Assembly: GCA_947460165.1 (NCBI GenBank)
Contig: CANHKH010000021.1
Span: 1 to 17,912 of the forward strand
DNA: 17,912 nt
Reading direction: 5' to 3'
Source: Comamonadaceae bacterium
GTDB taxonomy: Bacteria; Pseudomonadota; Gammaproteobacteria; Burkholderiales; Burkholderiaceae_C
Shown: in pieces, positions 7,301-14,741 of the stretch
Layout of the letters: each line of letters starts with the position of its first letter
How positions within the stretch are numbered: position 1 is the stretch's first letter
Notes under the pieces: generated by a model
What the model was told of the DNA's origin: nothing
Databases searched by the model: none
Seen by the model: the letters and a program-made list of their open reading frames with translations, nothing else
Program-made: the position numbers and the translations under genes

Positions 7301-7842
7301 GCCACACCCACAATGATGGCGGTGGTGCAATGGAACATGGTGTTGGTGTTGGCCATGCACCAGTTGATGTCGTTGTGCACGCCCAGGCGGTAGCCGGGGC
7401 GCTCGCGTTCGTTGTTGTTGCACAGGCATTCGCCGCAAGAGCCTTTGCCGCAGCAGTCGTTGTAAGACACCAGGTAATGGCGCTTGTCCCCAGGGTTCAA
7501 GCAGGTGCCCACCCAGCTGACTTTGGAGACTTCGGTGCCTGGCGGGCATTGGGTGAGCGTGCCGCCGCAGCAGGTGCACAAAAAGCCGTCAATGGCGCAG
7601 TAGCGCCAGTAGTCGCATTGGTTGGCGTCTGGCGTTTTGGCTTTGTGGCCCGGCTGGCCCGCGCCGGCCGCTTGGGCGCTGCCAAACTGGCCACTGCGGT
7701 CAAAGGGCAGCATGGGCAAGAGCGCGCCGCCCACCAAGGCCGTGCCCAGCCGGGTGACAAAGCTGCGCCTGCCGTGCGCATGGGCCACTTGGCGCACACG
7801 GCGCTCGGTGAGGCGGTCCAGCTGTGTGAGCAACCAGTTCAT
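7297..7842 (-). CDS. aauA: TTQ amine dehydrogenase light chain, aromatic amine dehydrogenase type
   Basis: This is the catalytic small subunit (181 residues), which carries tryptophan tryptophylquinone formed from two of its own tryptophans. The cofactor residues should be W110 (in SWVGTC) and W161 (in NWCMAN), with the active-site base D129 and T173. All four are offset by one from Alcaligenes faecalis aromatic amine dehydrogenase (W109, W160, D128, T172). Residues 76-172 hold 14 cysteines, the aromatic amine dehydrogenase number, against 12 in methylamine dehydrogenase. A twin-arginine signal RRSFV (25-29) and hydrophobic stretch route the folded chain to the periplasm. The start at 7842 has GGAG six bases upstream, 12 bases after aauD. 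Expected substrates are phenylethylamine, tyramine and similar amines; the choice over methylamine is from sequence pattern. Confidence 0.93.
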   Translation of the reverse strand: MNWLLTQLDRLTERRVRQVAHAHGRRSFVTRLGTALVGGALLPMLPFDRSGQFGSAQAAGAGQPGHKAKTPDANQCDYWRYCAIDGFLCTCCGGTLTQCPPGTEVSKVSWVGTCLNPGDKRHYLVSYNDCCGKGSCGECLCNNNERERPGYRLGVHNDINWCMANTNTMFHCTTAIIVGVA

Positions 7843-7854
7843 GAGGATCTCCGT

Positions 7855-8490
7855 TCAGTGTGTGGCAGGGCGTGCGGCTGGCTCGCTCGCATGGGGGTGG
7901 CTGTGTGCAGGCCCCGCACCGAGGTACTGCTGGATGGTGGGTGTGCCCATGTCTTGGGCGTTGAGCAGGCTGTCGAGCTGTTCGCGGGAGTTCACCAGGC
8001 CCTTGGCGCTGACCAGGCCCTGGCGGTCCAGCAGCACGGCGTAGGGCAGGCGCGAGACGCGAAAGCCCATCCCCAGCTCGGTGGACAGCACATAGGGCAG
8101 GTGCGTCATGCCTTGCTCGCGCACAAACTTCAGGTGCTCGCCCTCGCCGTCGCTGGCCAGCACCACGCGCAGGCTGCGCGCTTCGTCGCGGGCCAGGGCT
8201 TTGAGAATGGGGATGAGTTTTTTGCACACCGGGCAGGTGGGGGCCAAGAAAAACAGCAGCGTGGACTGGGCCTGCACGCCGCCAATCGCGACCGCCTCGG
8301 ACTGCAAGCCGGTGATCGCCAACTGCGGTGAGGCCGCACCCACAGCGGGGCCGGCGTCGGTGACCAGCGCGCCCATGGGGGCCACGCGTTCAAAGAGCAC
8401 GCCCACTTGACGCGACAAGGCCCACAGCATCAGGCCCAGGGCCAGCACGGCGGCCCACAGCAAGGCCACGGAAACAGTCATAGCGTCCAT
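7855..8490 (-). CDS. aauD: MauD-like thioredoxin-fold maturation protein of the amine dehydrogenase
   Basis: This 211-residue protein has an N-terminal membrane anchor (about 5-24) and a periplasmic thioredoxin-like domain with the redox motif C86-P-V-C89. MauD-family proteins are needed, with MauE, to form the many disulphides of the light chain; without them the light chain is degraded. The last 20 residues are His- and Ala-rich (five histidines), which could bind metal or be a flexible tail. The start at 8490 is chosen over an in-frame ATG three codons later because GGAG lies eight bases before it. It sits 13 bases after aauE and 12 bases before aauA, matching the order B-E-D-A known for mau and aau clusters. 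Confidence 0.9.
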   Translation of the reverse strand: MDAMTVSVALLWAAVLALGLMLWALSRQVGVLFERVAPMGALVTDAGPAVGAASPQLAITGLQSEAVAIGGVQAQSTLLFFLAPTCPVCKKLIPILKALARDEARSLRVVLASDGEGEHLKFVREQGMTHLPYVLSTELGMGFRVSRLPYAVLLDRQGLVSAKGLVNSREQLDSLLNAQDMGTPTIQQYLGAGPAHSHPHASEPAARPATH

Positions 8491-8503
8491 CGGTGTTTCT
8501 CCA

Positions 8504-9046
8504 TCAGTGGGGGTGAATGCGGGGGGTGGACCGGTGCTGGCGCAGCAGCTGGTGCATGGCCGTCCACAGCAAAGCGCCCAGCAGCACGGCGGCGGCGGTC
8601 ACGGCGTGGTCGGCCAGCGTCATGGCGCGGCTGTTGGGGGCCAGGCTGGCCAGGGCGGCCAGGGGCAGCAGGGCCATGTTGCGCGCCACCAAAGCCCAGC
8701 TCAGGGGCAGGGGCTGGCCGCCGCAGCCGCAGTCCAGCTGCCGACCTGCGCGCAGGTGCACGGCCATGGCGGCGGCATACAGGCCCAAAAGCACGGCGGC
8801 CATCAGGGCGCCTGTGGGCCGCCAAGGCGACAGCAGCAGCGCGGCGCAGGCCAACTCGGCCAGCGGCAAGGCGTGCTGGAGTGCGGCTTGCCCGTGTTCA
8901 GGCACGCGGTAAGCGCTCAGGTGTTGCACAAACAGGGGGCGGTCCAGCAACTTGCTCACGCCTGCATGGGCCAGCAGCACGGCCAACCAGGCGCTGGGGA
9001 TCCACACCAGCAGCGGGTCCAGGCTCCACAGGGCGGGGTCGGCCAT
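8504..9046 (-). CDS. aauE: MauE-like integral membrane maturation protein
   Basis: This 180-residue protein has about four to five hydrophobic segments and a conserved cysteine pair in GRQLDCGCGG (residues 101-110, cysteines 106 and 108), typical of MauE and related DoxX-like membrane proteins. It works with the MauD-like partner in moving electrons for disulphide formation in the light chain, as inferred from studies of methylamine dehydrogenase. The ATG at 9046 is two bases after the aauB stop codon (TGACCATG), so translation is coupled and no strong ribosome binding site is present. The C-terminus is histidine- and arginine-rich. Confidence 0.88.
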   Translation of the reverse strand: MADPALWSLDPLLVWIPSAWLAVLLAHAGVSKLLDRPLFVQHLSAYRVPEHGQAALQHALPLAELACAALLLSPWRPTGALMAAVLLGLYAAAMAVHLRAGRQLDCGCGGQPLPLSWALVARNMALLPLAALASLAPNSRAMTLADHAVTAAAVLLGALLWTAMHQLLRQHRSTPRIHPH

Positions 9047-9048
9047 GG

Positions 9049-10215
9049 TCAGTCGTGGCTTTCAAGGTGCAGCGCAGCTTCGCCAGCCCTGGCCACTTTG
9101 CTCAGCGGCTTGAGGCCGCCTGTGGCGTTGACACGCCACACATTCAGGGCGCCCGTCATGCCGTCCAGCGCATGCAGGCGATCGCCCTGGCGCGAGTAAG
9201 TCAGTGACGCTGTCCCCAGACCCGGGTAGGTGGCCAGGCGTTTGCCGCTGGCCAGGTCCATCACCCACAGTTGTTCGGCGGGCCGCTTGTGCGAGCCTTC
9301 GGCGCCACGGCTGTGCATGGCGACCACCAAGCGGCGACCACTGGGGTCGACTGCAAAGTTTTGGTAGCCCCCGGGGCGCCAGCCGGCTTTCTTGTCGCGC
9401 GCGTTGACCAGCGACAGTTGACCCACTTTTTGGGCCACGGGGCCGCCCAAGTTCAGCTCGGTGAGCTGGCCTTGAAAGGAAACAAACCAATAGCGGTCGC
9501 CCAGCTGTTCGGCATGGTGAAACCAGGGGTCCAGGTCGGCATCAAAGAGCTTGTCACTGAGCTGGCGCTCGCTCACCTGGCCTTGCGCGTCCAGCGTGAC
9601 GGTGGCCACCTTGCCGTCGCCGCAGAGCATGGAAAAGCGCGCCCCTTGTGCTGCAGGCAGCGTGCCCCAGCAGCCGGGCGTGGAGACCTCGCTGGCCACC
9701 TGCCGGGTCTGCAGGTTGACCACGGTGATGGAGGTGGCGGGGGTGGCGTTTTGCACCAGCACAAAGCGCCCGTCGCCAGTGCGGCTGACCAGGCCCCGGT
9801 AATTGAGCGCCTGGGCGCGTTTGGGCGGCAGCGTCACCTCCCATTTAAAGCCTAAAGTGGTTGTGTCGTGCACCTCCAGCACGTCGGTGCGCTCGCCGCG
9901 CGAGCCGCGCGCCAGGTAGCTGGTGGCCACATAGAGCTCACCCAGCGCGGGGTTGACGCTGAAGTTGCCCGCGTAGCCCGTGGAGATCATGCCCAGGAAC
10001 TTGCCTTGTTCGGCGTCGAACACGCGGATGCGGCCGTCTGAAATGTGGCTGATCGCCACATCGGCCACGTACACGCGGGCGGCAGACCGACCGGCCAAGC
10101 TCCATTCGCTCAAGGTTTCAGCGGGCAGCTCTGGGGGCACGGCCAGCGCCATGCTGGTCGCTAGCAGGGCGCTGGTGCTCAGGGCCAAAGGCGCCTTGGA
10201 CAGGGTTGTGGGCAT
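9049..10215 (-). CDS. aauB: TTQ amine dehydrogenase heavy chain, aromatic amine dehydrogenase type
   Basis: This is the large non-catalytic subunit (388 residues) of the heterotetrameric periplasmic dehydrogenase, a seven-bladed propeller that shapes the substrate channel. An N-terminal Sec-type signal sequence (about 1-26, ending near MALAVP) precedes the mature part. Stretches such as GRIRVFDAEQGKFLGM, LPPKRAQALNYRG, LVQNATPATSI, CGDGK and WRPGGYQNFAVD resemble the Alcaligenes faecalis aromatic amine dehydrogenase heavy chain as I remember it. The start at 10215 has AAGGAG six bases upstream. It is the first gene of the operon aauB-E-D-A plus two cytochromes, and 224 bases separate it from folD. 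Methylamine dehydrogenase heavy chain is the alternative name, less favoured because of the light chain. Confidence 0.9.
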   Translation of the reverse strand: MPTTLSKAPLALSTSALLATSMALAVPPELPAETLSEWSLAGRSAARVYVADVAISHISDGRIRVFDAEQGKFLGMISTGYAGNFSVNPALGELYVATSYLARGSRGERTDVLEVHDTTTLGFKWEVTLPPKRAQALNYRGLVSRTGDGRFVLVQNATPATSITVVNLQTRQVASEVSTPGCWGTLPAAQGARFSMLCGDGKVATVTLDAQGQVSERQLSDKLFDADLDPWFHHAEQLGDRYWFVSFQGQLTELNLGGPVAQKVGQLSLVNARDKKAGWRPGGYQNFAVDPSGRRLVVAMHSRGAEGSHKRPAEQLWVMDLASGKRLATYPGLGTASLTYSRQGDRLHALDGMTGALNVWRVNATGGLKPLSKVARAGEAALHLESHD

Positions 10216-10340
10216 GCGTGACTCCTTGCGATGCCAAGGGACAAGCCCGTGCTCAGGTCGCGGGCAGGGGAGGCATCTTCAGGGCCGATTCTGGCGGCGC
10301 TGGGCCGCCCTTGCTATCACGTTTCGGCAAAGCCAAGCAG

Positions 10341-10374
10341 CCCCGCACATTCAGCCCAGGCTTGGGCTGCGGGG
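10341..10374. promoter_or_regulatory. Long GC-rich inverted repeat upstream of aauB
   Basis: CAGCCCA (10352-10358) pairs with TGGGCTG (10363-10369) around a four-base loop. The stem can extend with CCCCGC (10341-10346) against GCGGGG (10369-10374), leaving one bulge. On the minus strand it begins two bases downstream of a perfect TTGACA (complement of 10376-10381), so it covers the spacer and -10 region of a possible aau promoter. It could be an operator or an RNA hairpin. Confidence 0.4.
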
Positions 10375-10375
10375 G

Positions 10376-10381
10376 TGTCAA
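10376..10381 (-). promoter_or_regulatory. Candidate -35 box of the aau operon
   Basis: The minus strand reads TTGACA, the exact sigma70 -35 consensus, about 160 bases before the aauB start. No good -10 box follows at 16-18 bases (TGGGCT at 17), so the promoter would depend on an activator or the match is chance. Confidence 0.3.
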
Positions 10382-10396
10382 TTGTGGTGGGCGAGG

Positions 10397-10420
10397 CCGC
10401 TTGCCGTGGAGGCAAGGCGG
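10397..10420 (-). terminator. Stem-loop downstream of folD
   Basis: CCGCTTGCC (10397-10405) pairs with GGCAA (10411-10415) plus GCGG (10417-10420), with one bulged G and a five-base loop. It lies 20 bases beyond the folD stop codon. No T-run follows on the minus strand, so any termination would need Rho or be weak. Confidence 0.4.
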
Positions 10421-10439
10421 TCCCCAGCTCAAGCTCGGC

Positions 10440-11291
10440 TCAAGCGGCTGCGCGCTCTGCCGCTTCCAGGGTGTTGACCAGCAGCATGGTGATGGTCATA
10501 GGGCCCACGCCGCCGGGCACCGGGGTGATGTGGCTGGCCACCTCACGCACGCCTGCAAAGTCCACATCGCCGCAGAGCTTGCCCTCGTCGTTGCGGTTCA
10601 TGCCCACGTCCAGCACCACCGCGCCTGGTTTGACCATGTCAGCGGTCAGCACATTGCGCTTGCCCACAGCGGCCACGATGAGGTCGGCCTGCAGGGTCAG
10701 GGACTTGAGGTCAACCGTGCGTGAATGGCACACGGTGACGGTGGCGTCTTGCTGCAGCAGCATCAGCGCCATGGGCTTGCCCACGATGTTGCTGCGGCCA
10801 ATCACCACCGCGTGCTTGCCCCGCAGGTCGTAGCCAATGCTCGCCAGCATCTTCATGCAGCCATAGGGGGTGCAGGGCCAAAAGCCGGGCTGGCCCACCA
10901 TCAGGGCGCCGGCGCTGGCCACATGAAAGCCGTCCACGTCTTTGGCCGGGACAATGGCTTCAATGATTTTGTGCGCGTCCATGTGGGCGGGCAGGGGCAG
11001 CTGCACCAAGATGCCGTGGATGCTGGGGTCTTGGTTGAGGGCGTGCACGCGGGCCAGCAAGTCCGCCTCGCTCAGGGTGGCCGGGTAGTGCTCCAGCACC
11101 GAGTGCACGCCGCTGGCCTGGCAGGCTTTGACCTTGTTGCGCACATACACCTGGCTGGCCGGGTTCTCGCCCACCAGCACCACCGCCAGGCCGGGCGTGA
11201 TGCCCCGGGCTTGAAGTGCCGCAGCGCGCTTGGCCACGTCCGCACGCAGTTGGGTGGACAAGGCGTTGCCGTCAATCAATTGGGCGCTCAT
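10440..11291 (-). CDS. folD: Bifunctional methylenetetrahydrofolate dehydrogenase / methenyltetrahydrofolate cyclohydrolase
   Basis: FolD interconverts 5,10-methylene-, 5,10-methenyl- and 10-formyl-tetrahydrofolate with NADP in the cytoplasm, supplying one-carbon units for purine, Met and Thy synthesis. Active-site residues are visible in the 283-residue form: Y49 and K53 in ASQVYVRNKVKAC, QLPLP at 97-101, D120 in KDVDGFH, the PCTP motif at 139-142, the Rossmann motif GRSNIVGKP at 165-173, and PVPGGVGPMT at 267-276. The frame opens at 11306 (M-E-A-M-H-M-S-A-Q). The ATG at 11291 is chosen because GGAAG lies eight bases before it and homologues begin with M-S/T-A-Q. The first ATG abuts the T-run of a terminator and could not carry a ribosome binding site of its own. 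Gene identity is certain; start is probable. Confidence 0.96.
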   Translation of the reverse strand: MSAQLIDGNALSTQLRADVAKRAAALQARGITPGLAVVLVGENPASQVYVRNKVKACQASGVHSVLEHYPATLSEADLLARVHALNQDPSIHGILVQLPLPAHMDAHKIIEAIVPAKDVDGFHVASAGALMVGQPGFWPCTPYGCMKMLASIGYDLRGKHAVVIGRSNIVGKPMALMLLQQDATVTVCHSRTVDLKSLTLQADLIVAAVGKRNVLTADMVKPGAVVLDVGMNRNDEGKLCGDVDFAGVREVASHITPVPGGVGPMTITMLLVNTLEAAERAAA

Positions 11292-11306
11292 GTGCATTGC
11301 TTCCAT

Positions 11307-11335
11307 AAAAAAAGCCCGGGCGCTGAGCCCCGGGC
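11307..11335 (-). terminator. Strong intrinsic terminator after the response regulator, abutting folD
   Basis: On the minus strand GCCCGGG (complement of 11329-11335) and CCCGGGC (complement of 11314-11320) form a seven-base GC stem around an eight-base loop, followed at once by seven T residues (complement of 11307-11313). It lies 40 bases after the response regulator stop and 15 bases before the chosen folD start. It fits the textbook form of a Rho-independent terminator. Confidence 0.85.
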
Positions 11336-11375
11336 GATGTCAGGCGGTGGCCGCGCCAGGCGGCCAGGTGAAGGC

Positions 11376-11996
11376 TCAGACCTTGGTCGAGCCCAGGGCG
11401 ATTTTGAGCAAATCGGCCACGGTGTTGGCGTTGAGCTTTTCCATGATGTTGGCGCGGTGCGCCTCCACGGTTTTGATGCTGATGCCCAGGTCGTCGGCAA
11501 TTTGCTTGTTCAGACGGCCGGCGACGATGCGCTCTAAAACCTGGGCTTCGCGCGAGGTCAGCTTGGCCAACAAGGCGTCGCGGCTGGCGCTGCTTTGGTG
11601 CTGGCTGAAGCTTTCGCGGGCTTGCTCGAGCATGCGCTCGACCAGACTGACCAAGGCGTCTTCTTGAAAGGGCTTTTGGATGAAATCCATGGCCCCTTTT
11701 TTCATGGTGTTCACGGCCATGGGCACGTCGCCATGACCGGTGATGAAGACAATGGGCAACGGCGACTTGCGCTCTATCAAGCGGTCTTGCAGCTCCAGAC
11801 CCGTCATGCCGCCCATGCGGATGTCAACGATCAAACAGGCCACCTCGCGGGGGTCGTAGCGGCTTAAAAAGCTCTCGGCCGAGTCGTAGCAACGCACCCG
11901 GTAGTCCTTGCCTTCAAGCAACCATTGCAGGGAGTCGCGCACGCCTTCGTCGTCATCGACCACATAGACCGTGCCTTTTTTAGGAATCAAGCTCAT
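11376..11996 (-). CDS. FixJ/NarL-type response regulator with LuxR HTH
   Basis: The protein has 206 residues. The receiver domain (about 8-125) has the acidic pocket D14-D15-D16, phosphorylation site D58 in LIVDIRM, T86 in FITGHGD and K108 in FIQKPF. The C-terminal LuxR-type helix-turn-helix spans about 140-200 (LTSREAQVLERIVAG, then NKQIADDLGISIKTVEAH). The start at 11996 is chosen because AGGG lies five bases upstream and homologues begin with the receiver strand; the longer frame to 12074 would overlap the kinase gene. It is 46 bases after the kinase gene on the same strand and is its cognate partner by position. Target genes are unknown; neighbours folD and aceEF are possible but unproven. 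Confidence 0.9.
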   Translation of the reverse strand: MSLIPKKGTVYVVDDDEGVRDSLQWLLEGKDYRVRCYDSAESFLSRYDPREVACLIVDIRMGGMTGLELQDRLIERKSPLPIVFITGHGDVPMAVNTMKKGAMDFIQKPFQEDALVSLVERMLEQARESFSQHQSSASRDALLAKLTSREAQVLERIVAGRLNKQIADDLGISIKTVEAHRANIMEKLNANTVADLLKIALGSTKV

Positions 11997-12042
11997 GCAA
12001 ACCCTGAAATCGTTGGTGGGAATTCGATGCTTGAGCGCAGGC

Positions 12043-14661
12043 TCAAACGCCCTCGGTGCTGGCCTGCGCTCCAAACGCCGGTGAACTGGTCAGCAAAGGG
12101 GCTGATGGTATCCAAAATGTAAACCTACACCCCAAAATTTCATCGGCATTGTAGAGGTTCTCGGCTTCCAGCCGGCCTTGGTGGGACTCGATGATGCTGC
12201 GACAAAGTTTAAGTCCTATGCCCATGCCCTCGGCTTTGGTGGAATAAAAGGCCTCAAACAGCCGCCCCATGGTCTCAGGCGTCAGGCCACGGCCAGAGTC
12301 GAGCACGGCAAACTCCACCACGCTCTGGCCCTCCAAGACCTTGGCCGAGACGCGCAACTCCACCCGCCTGCGGGCGCTGGGGCGCTGTGCCTGCTCAATC
12401 GATTCGGCGGCGTTTTTCAGCAGGTTGATCAGCACCTGCTCGATGAGAATGGGGTCGACCAGGATGGCCGGCAGGCCGGGCGCCAGGTAGTGCGTCAGGC
12501 GCACATGGTGGCGGCGCAGTTCGATGTCGGCCAGCTCCATGGCGTTGCTGACCATGGTGGCCACATCGGAGACGGTGCGGTTGGGCTCGCTCCGTTTGAC
12601 GAAGGAGCGGATGCGGTGAATGATTTGCCCGGCCCGCTGCGCTTGCCGGGCGGTTTTCTCAAGCGCGCCCAGCAGCTCTTCATTGTTGATGCTGCCGCGT
12701 TCAATGCGCGAGACCATGCCCCGGCAGTAGTTGCTGATGGCCGTCAGCGGCTGGTTGAGCTCATGGGCCACCGACGAGGCCATCTCGCCCATGGTGATCA
12801 AGCGGCTGGCCGACTGGGCCCGTTCGGCCTGCAGCGAGGCCTGCTCTTCGGCTTTGCGGCGGGGCGTGATGTCGGTGGCAATCATCATTTGCGCCAAGCG
12901 CCCGTCCACCCAGCTGAGGTAGCGCGAGCGCACCTCCAACCATTTGCCCAGCTCGGGCACAAAAATCTCCGCGTTTTCACTGTCGGCCGCCGTGATGGTG
13001 TGGGTGGGCAGACCCGCCAAAGCGTCCACCGGGTCGAGTTGATCGCCGTTGGGCTGCATGACGGACGAGCCGGCTTGGGCCAGCAGCCGCGCATGGCCGG
13101 CCTGCTCTGCGCCGAACCAGGCGCGGTAGAGCTTGTTGGCAAACAGCAGCTCGGCCCCGTCAATGGGCGCCACCGAGACCGCGGCGTCCAGCCCTTCCAG
13201 CACGGTGGTGAAGCGTTCATAAGAGTGCGAGAGTTCTTCTCGGATGCGCTTGGGCTCGGTGATGTCGGTCATCGAGGTCATCCAGCCCGCTTGCTGGCCG
13301 CGCGGGTCGATCAACGGCGAGACATACATGCGGGCGTCAAACAGCTCGCCGTTTTTTCGTTTGACCCTGACCTCAAAGCCGCCCATCATGGTGCGGCCTG
13401 CCAGCTCGTCTTCCAGCCTGGCCATCAGCCAGTCCACGTCTTCTTCCGGCCAATAGGGGAACGGGGCGGTGCGGCCCACCAGCTCGGCCTCGGCCCAGCC
13501 TGTCATTTGACAAAACGCCGGGTTCACATAAGTGATGCGGCCTTGCAAATCGAGCGCGCGCATGCCGGTGAGCATGGAGTTTTCCATGGCGCGGCGAAAG
13601 TTGGTTTCTGCGATCAAGGCGTCTTGTGCCTGCACCCGGCGGCGGGTGTGGCGCCAGGTGCCCAGCAGCATCCAGACCGTCAGCGCACTGAGGGCACTGA
13701 CCAGCCAGAAAAAGCCGCTGCCCACCACCCCCAGCGAGGCACGGTAGCCCTGGGCGCGCACCAGCAGACCGTTGCCCACGGGTGAGACCGGAATTTCGTG
13801 CTCAGCCGCCTCCTCGTACCAAGGCAACAAGCGCGCGACGGTCGGGCGCGATGGCGGCAAGCCGCCGGCCAGCACCTGGCCTTGGTCGTCCACCAGCGCC
13901 ACCGCGTAGCGCGCGCTGACCTCGGTGGGCACGCCAAAGCGAAGCAGGCCGTCCAGCGAGTATTCGCCCAGGATCACGCCGTCAAACTTGCCTTGCTTGT
14001 CCAGGGGCACCTGCAGTTGCAGCGTCGAGACATTGCCGCTGCGGTCGTTGGCCGCCGGCATGGGGCGGGAGTAGACCGGTTGGCGCAGGTCCCGCGTGAG
14101 TGCAAAGGTCTGCTCGGTTTCACCCAGGGCCAGCGGTTCGCCCAAGGTGCGCAGCTGAGCGGCGCCCGCGCTGGGCGAGACGAAGGTGGCTTTGACACGG
14201 CGCCGGCTGTCCAGCCAGGTGATGGCCAGCAACTCTGGGTGCTGGTTGATCATGGACTCGGCCTGGATCACAAAATCTTCGGTGTTGACCTCGAGGTTGG
14301 AGACATCCCGGCCCAGGCGCATGAGCTGCTCTTGCCGCTCCAAGAGGCGCAGTCGCATGCGCTGCTGGGCGTATTCCAGGTCGCGCCGCACGGCCTCGTG
14401 CTCGCGGTCAATTTCCTCAATGCGCAGGTAGCCAAAGGCGGCAACAACTGCCGCCAGAAACAAGGCCACGGCCAGCAAAGGCCCCAGCGTGACGAAGCGG
14501 TCTTGGCGCGAGGGCGACAGCCGGCGCCAATACCGCCGCCAACGCGACAGCAGCGACGCTGGCATCGCCTCGCTTGGCCCTGAGGGCTGTGGTCTAAGGG
14601 GCAAAGTCATGGGGCCGAGAGTGTAGTCCCGGGGTGCTTGTCTCTTCATTAGCCCTTGCAT
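12043..14661 (-). CDS. Membrane-bound PAS sensor histidine kinase
   Basis: This is a kinase of up to 872 residues. Domains in order: a basic cytoplasmic N-terminus (1-55), a membrane helix (about 56-80), an extracytoplasmic sensing region (about 85-310), a second membrane helix (about 313-336), two PAS domains (about 350-470 and 480-600), a HisKA domain with H633 in SSVAHELNQPLT, and a HATPase domain with the N-box at N746-N750, DSGRG at 788-792, and the G2 motif GMGIGL near 812-817. The HELNQPLTAISNY pattern puts it with the FixL/DctB/TodS-like group. The start is uncertain: ATGs at 14661, 14649 and 14610 all lack a strong ribosome binding site (AAGGG is three bases before 14649). It pairs with the FixJ-type gene downstream. 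The ligand is unknown. Confidence 0.88.
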   Translation of the reverse strand: MQGLMKRQAPRDYTLGPMTLPLRPQPSGPSEAMPASLLSRWRRYWRRLSPSRQDRFVTLGPLLAVALFLAAVVAAFGYLRIEEIDREHEAVRRDLEYAQQRMRLRLLERQEQLMRLGRDVSNLEVNTEDFVIQAESMINQHPELLAITWLDSRRRVKATFVSPSAGAAQLRTLGEPLALGETEQTFALTRDLRQPVYSRPMPAANDRSGNVSTLQLQVPLDKQGKFDGVILGEYSLDGLLRFGVPTEVSARYAVALVDDQGQVLAGGLPPSRPTVARLLPWYEEAAEHEIPVSPVGNGLLVRAQGYRASLGVVGSGFFWLVSALSALTVWMLLGTWRHTRRRVQAQDALIAETNFRRAMENSMLTGMRALDLQGRITYVNPAFCQMTGWAEAELVGRTAPFPYWPEEDVDWLMARLEDELAGRTMMGGFEVRVKRKNGELFDARMYVSPLIDPRGQQAGWMTSMTDITEPKRIREELSHSYERFTTVLEGLDAAVSVAPIDGAELLFANKLYRAWFGAEQAGHARLLAQAGSSVMQPNGDQLDPVDALAGLPTHTITAADSENAEIFVPELGKWLEVRSRYLSWVDGRLAQMMIATDITPRRKAEEQASLQAERAQSASRLITMGEMASSVAHELNQPLTAISNYCRGMVSRIERGSINNEELLGALEKTARQAQRAGQIIHRIRSFVKRSEPNRTVSDVATMVSNAMELADIELRRHHVRLTHYLAPGLPAILVDPILIEQVLINLLKNAAESIEQAQRPSARRRVELRVSAKVLEGQSVVEFAVLDSGRGLTPETMGRLFEAFYSTKAEGMGIGLKLCRSIIESHQGRLEAENLYNADEILGCRFTFWIPSAPLLTSSPAFGAQASTEGV

Positions 14662-14708
14662 CGGACAGTCAGGGGACGTGAGAGCTTGTTGAAATTTCTT
14701 AATGTGAA

Positions 14709-14737
14709 ATTAGAGGGCACTATTTGAAAAATTGCAA
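14709..14737 (-). promoter_or_regulatory. Sigma70-like promoter for the sensor kinase operon
   Basis: The minus strand has TTGCAA (complement of 14732-14737) and TCTAAT (complement of 14709-14714) separated by 17 bases. They differ from the consensus -35 and -10 boxes by two bases and one base. This puts the transcription start near 14702, about 40 bases before the first kinase ATG. Confidence 0.45.
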
Positions 14738-14741
14738 TTTT
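14728..14741. repeat. Perfect 14-base palindrome overlapping the predicted kinase -35 box
   Basis: AAAATTGCAATTTT is identical to its reverse complement. It covers the -35 of the predicted kinase promoter and lies upstream of aceE, so a protein bound here could affect both directions. The binding protein is unknown. Confidence 0.5.

Larger units (their letters stand above)
10216..10439. other. Intergenic region between folD and aauB
   Basis: This gap of 224 bases probably carries the folD transcript end and the aau promoter. It contains a hairpin near the folD stop (10397-10420), a perfect TTGACA -35 box on the minus strand (10376-10381) and a long GC-rich stem (10341-10374). No gene-like frame is visible. 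Confidence 0.5.

Noticed and set aside
12178..13785. Plus-strand open frame of 535 codons inside the kinase gene
   Set aside because: It is antisense to well-conserved HisKA/HATPase and PAS motifs, and its translation is low-complexity His/Gly/Gln-rich.
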